Source of the DNA: Ectopseudomonas mendocina
GTDB taxonomy: Bacteria > Pseudomonadota > Gammaproteobacteria > Pseudomonadales > Pseudomonadaceae
Direction: 5' to 3'
Length of the DNA stretch: 64,000 bases
Assembly: GCF_016008875.1 (NCBI RefSeq)
Contig: NZ_JADTQG010000022.1
Location: 1 to 64,000, forward strand
Position numbers and translations under genes: made by a program. Each line of letters starts with the position of its first letter. The first letter of the stretch is position 1. Shown in pieces: positions 63,080 to 64,000 of the stretch. Below the pieces are notes generated by a model. It worked only from the letters and a program-made list of their open reading frames with translations. It ran no database searches and had not been told where the DNA came from.

Positions 63080-63652
63080 TCAATAACTCACTGTCACGGT
63101 GATGGTGTCGGTGTAGATGCCGGCCGACGGCATCGGGCTGACGCTGAACAGGCGCGCGTAGACCGTGAAGGTTTGGGTGGCGCCGCCGGCGGGAAAGTTG
63201 ATGCTCATGCGCGTACCGCCGTTGCTGCCGTTGCCCCAGATGACGCTGCGCGCGGCGTCCTGGTACAGCTGGTAGCGCAGGCGTTCGGCACCGCGTGCCA
63301 GGTATCGCCCGCCCCCGACGCTGCTGGCGTTGAGGCCGGCGTTGAGTGACAGGCTGACGGCTGTACCGGGGGAGCACTGCAGCACGATGGAGCCGTTGCC
63401 CGGTGTGCTGGCGGTATCCAGATTCGCGGGTAGGGTGCTGATCTGGCCGAACGAAATATTGCCGAAGGTGGTGGCGTCGCTGCCGCCGGTCCCCAGCAGG
63501 CAGCCCGGTACGATTTCGGCTCGTAGCTGGAAGCTCTGGCTGACGATCTGGTCGTTGACGCCCGTGTCGCCGTGGGCGGGTAGGGTGGGCATGACCCAGG
63601 TAGTCAGGCAGAGCAGGCCGGAGATGCCAAGTGATCGGACTCGGCACGGCAT
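63080..63652 (-). CDS. Spore-coat-U type pilin (CsuB/CupE3-like)
   Basis: This 190-residue secreted subunit has a signal peptide (about residues 1-29, AHG) and one SCPU domain: FQLRAEIVPGCLLGTGG, FGNISFGQIST, SIVLQCSPGTAVSLSLNAGLNA, RLRYQLYQDAARSVIWGNGSNGG, AGIYTDTITVTVSY. The two conserved Cys bridge the domain. The start is placed at an ATG at 63652 that overlaps the stop of the upstream pilin gene (TGATG). Confidence 0.85.
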   Translation of the reverse strand: MPCRVRSLGISGLLCLTTWVMPTLPAHGDTGVNDQIVSQSFQLRAEIVPGCLLGTGGSDATTFGNISFGQISTLPANLDTASTPGNGSIVLQCSPGTAVSLSLNAGLNASSVGGGRYLARGAERLRYQLYQDAARSVIWGNGSNGGTRMSINFPAGGATQTFTVYARLFSVSPMPSAGIYTDTITVTVSY

Positions 63653-64000
63653 CACCAACTCACCGTGATGGTCAGGGTGTCACTGTAGCTGCCGGGCGGT
63701 GGAGCGCTCTGCGCCGGCACGCGCGCGTAAACCGGCAGCCACTGGTCCTGGCCGTTGCCTACCGCGCTGACGCCTGTGCTGTCGTCCCAGATGGTGGTGT
63801 AGTCGGCGCTGGTATAGAGGTTGTAGGTGAGCACGGCCGAACCCGGTCCGGTCATCTGCCGGTTGTTGGTAGTGCCGCTGTGTCCGGCATTGATCAGCAC
63901 GCGGTAGGGAATGTTCTGCTGGCAGTTGACACGCAGGGCACCGGCTCCAGGCTGACCTACGCGGGTGATCAGGTTATCGAGTCTGACGTGGGTGCCAAAA
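63652..64000 (-). CDS. Spore-coat-U type pilin, cut by the window edge (CsuA/CupE2-like)
   Basis: The minus-strand frame runs open to the last base of the window, so the N-terminus and start lie outside it. The visible 115 residues hold an SCPU domain: a Cys in LRVNCQQNIPYRVLINAG, then TYNLYTSADYTTIWDDSTG and the terminal strand GSYSDTLTITVSW. It is the first visible gene of the pilus operon and its stop overlaps the next start. More pilin genes are expected beyond the edge. Confidence 0.85.
   Translation of the reverse strand, partial: FGTHVRLDNLITRVGQPGAGALRVNCQQNIPYRVLINAGHSGTTNNRQMTGPGSAVLTYNLYTSADYTTIWDDSTGVSAVGNGQDQWLPVYARVPAQSAPPPGSYSDTLTITVSW

Overview
The window comes from a high-GC gammaproteobacterium, almost certainly a Pseudomonas of the mendocina/oleovorans/alcaligenes type. 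The genus rests on QueD, YbiT, AzoR, PdxY and PepSY/PhoQ-like genes, two Pseudomonas-style chemoreceptors, a CsuE/CupE-type pilus operon and dispersed palindromic repeats. The species group is inference. No rRNA, tRNA or CRISPR array was seen.

Layout. 1-14 kb is ordinary chromosome: queD, a patatin phospholipase, a PepSY-PepSY-OmpR-PhoQ-like operon, an FMN reductase, a YuiF/NhaC-type transporter between two chemoreceptors, a LysR/azoR pair and ybiT. A degraded tyrosine-integrase tail lies directly upstream of ybiT (about 14.0-14.2 kb), followed by two DUF202 membrane genes.

15-30.5 kb is a catabolic cluster. It encodes a secreted SxxK serine hydrolase, a DUF1302 outer-membrane barrel, a DUF1329 periplasmic protein, an SdsA1-type alkylsulfatase, a DUF1254 protein, a LysR regulator, an MFS transporter, an acyl-CoA dehydrogenase, an acyl-CoA ligase and a thiolase. 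A 71-bp conserved element occurs three times: twice upstream of the hydrolase operon and once upstream of the acyl-CoA ligase operon. The LysR gene has a textbook ATA-N9-TAT box at its own promoter. I read the cluster as one regulon for capture, desulfation and activation/beta-oxidation of an amphiphilic ester, possibly an alkyl sulfate. This is my main candidate for an undescribed system.

30.7-35.5 kb is a siderophore module: Fur box, ECF sigma, FecR-type anti-sigma, STN-type TonB receptor and an overlapping IroE/PfeE-like esterase. 35.7-40.6 kb is a sulfonate/sulfate-ester type unit with a TauD-like dioxygenase, an ABC transporter and two paralogous binding proteins. A membrane patatin and a thioredoxin-like protein follow. 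43.4-47.5 kb is a lower-GC defence island: Hachiman hamA-hamB plus a DCL/DUF3223 gene, bounded by 16-bp inverted repeats. Next come an AraC regulator and a leuA gene preceded by a leucine-rich leader peptide and alternative RNA hairpins. 50.4-54.8 kb is a cystine uptake and D-cysteine desulfhydrase operon divergent from metQ.

The last part holds a lipoprotein, a GGDEF diguanylate cyclase, a retropepsin-like protease, pdxY, a small secreted protein and a chaperone-usher pilus operon that runs off the right edge.

Sulfur acquisition recurs through the window (alkylsulfatase, TauD/sulfonate ABC, cystine ABC, DcyD, MetQ). Several start codons are non-ATG or ambiguous and are flagged individually.
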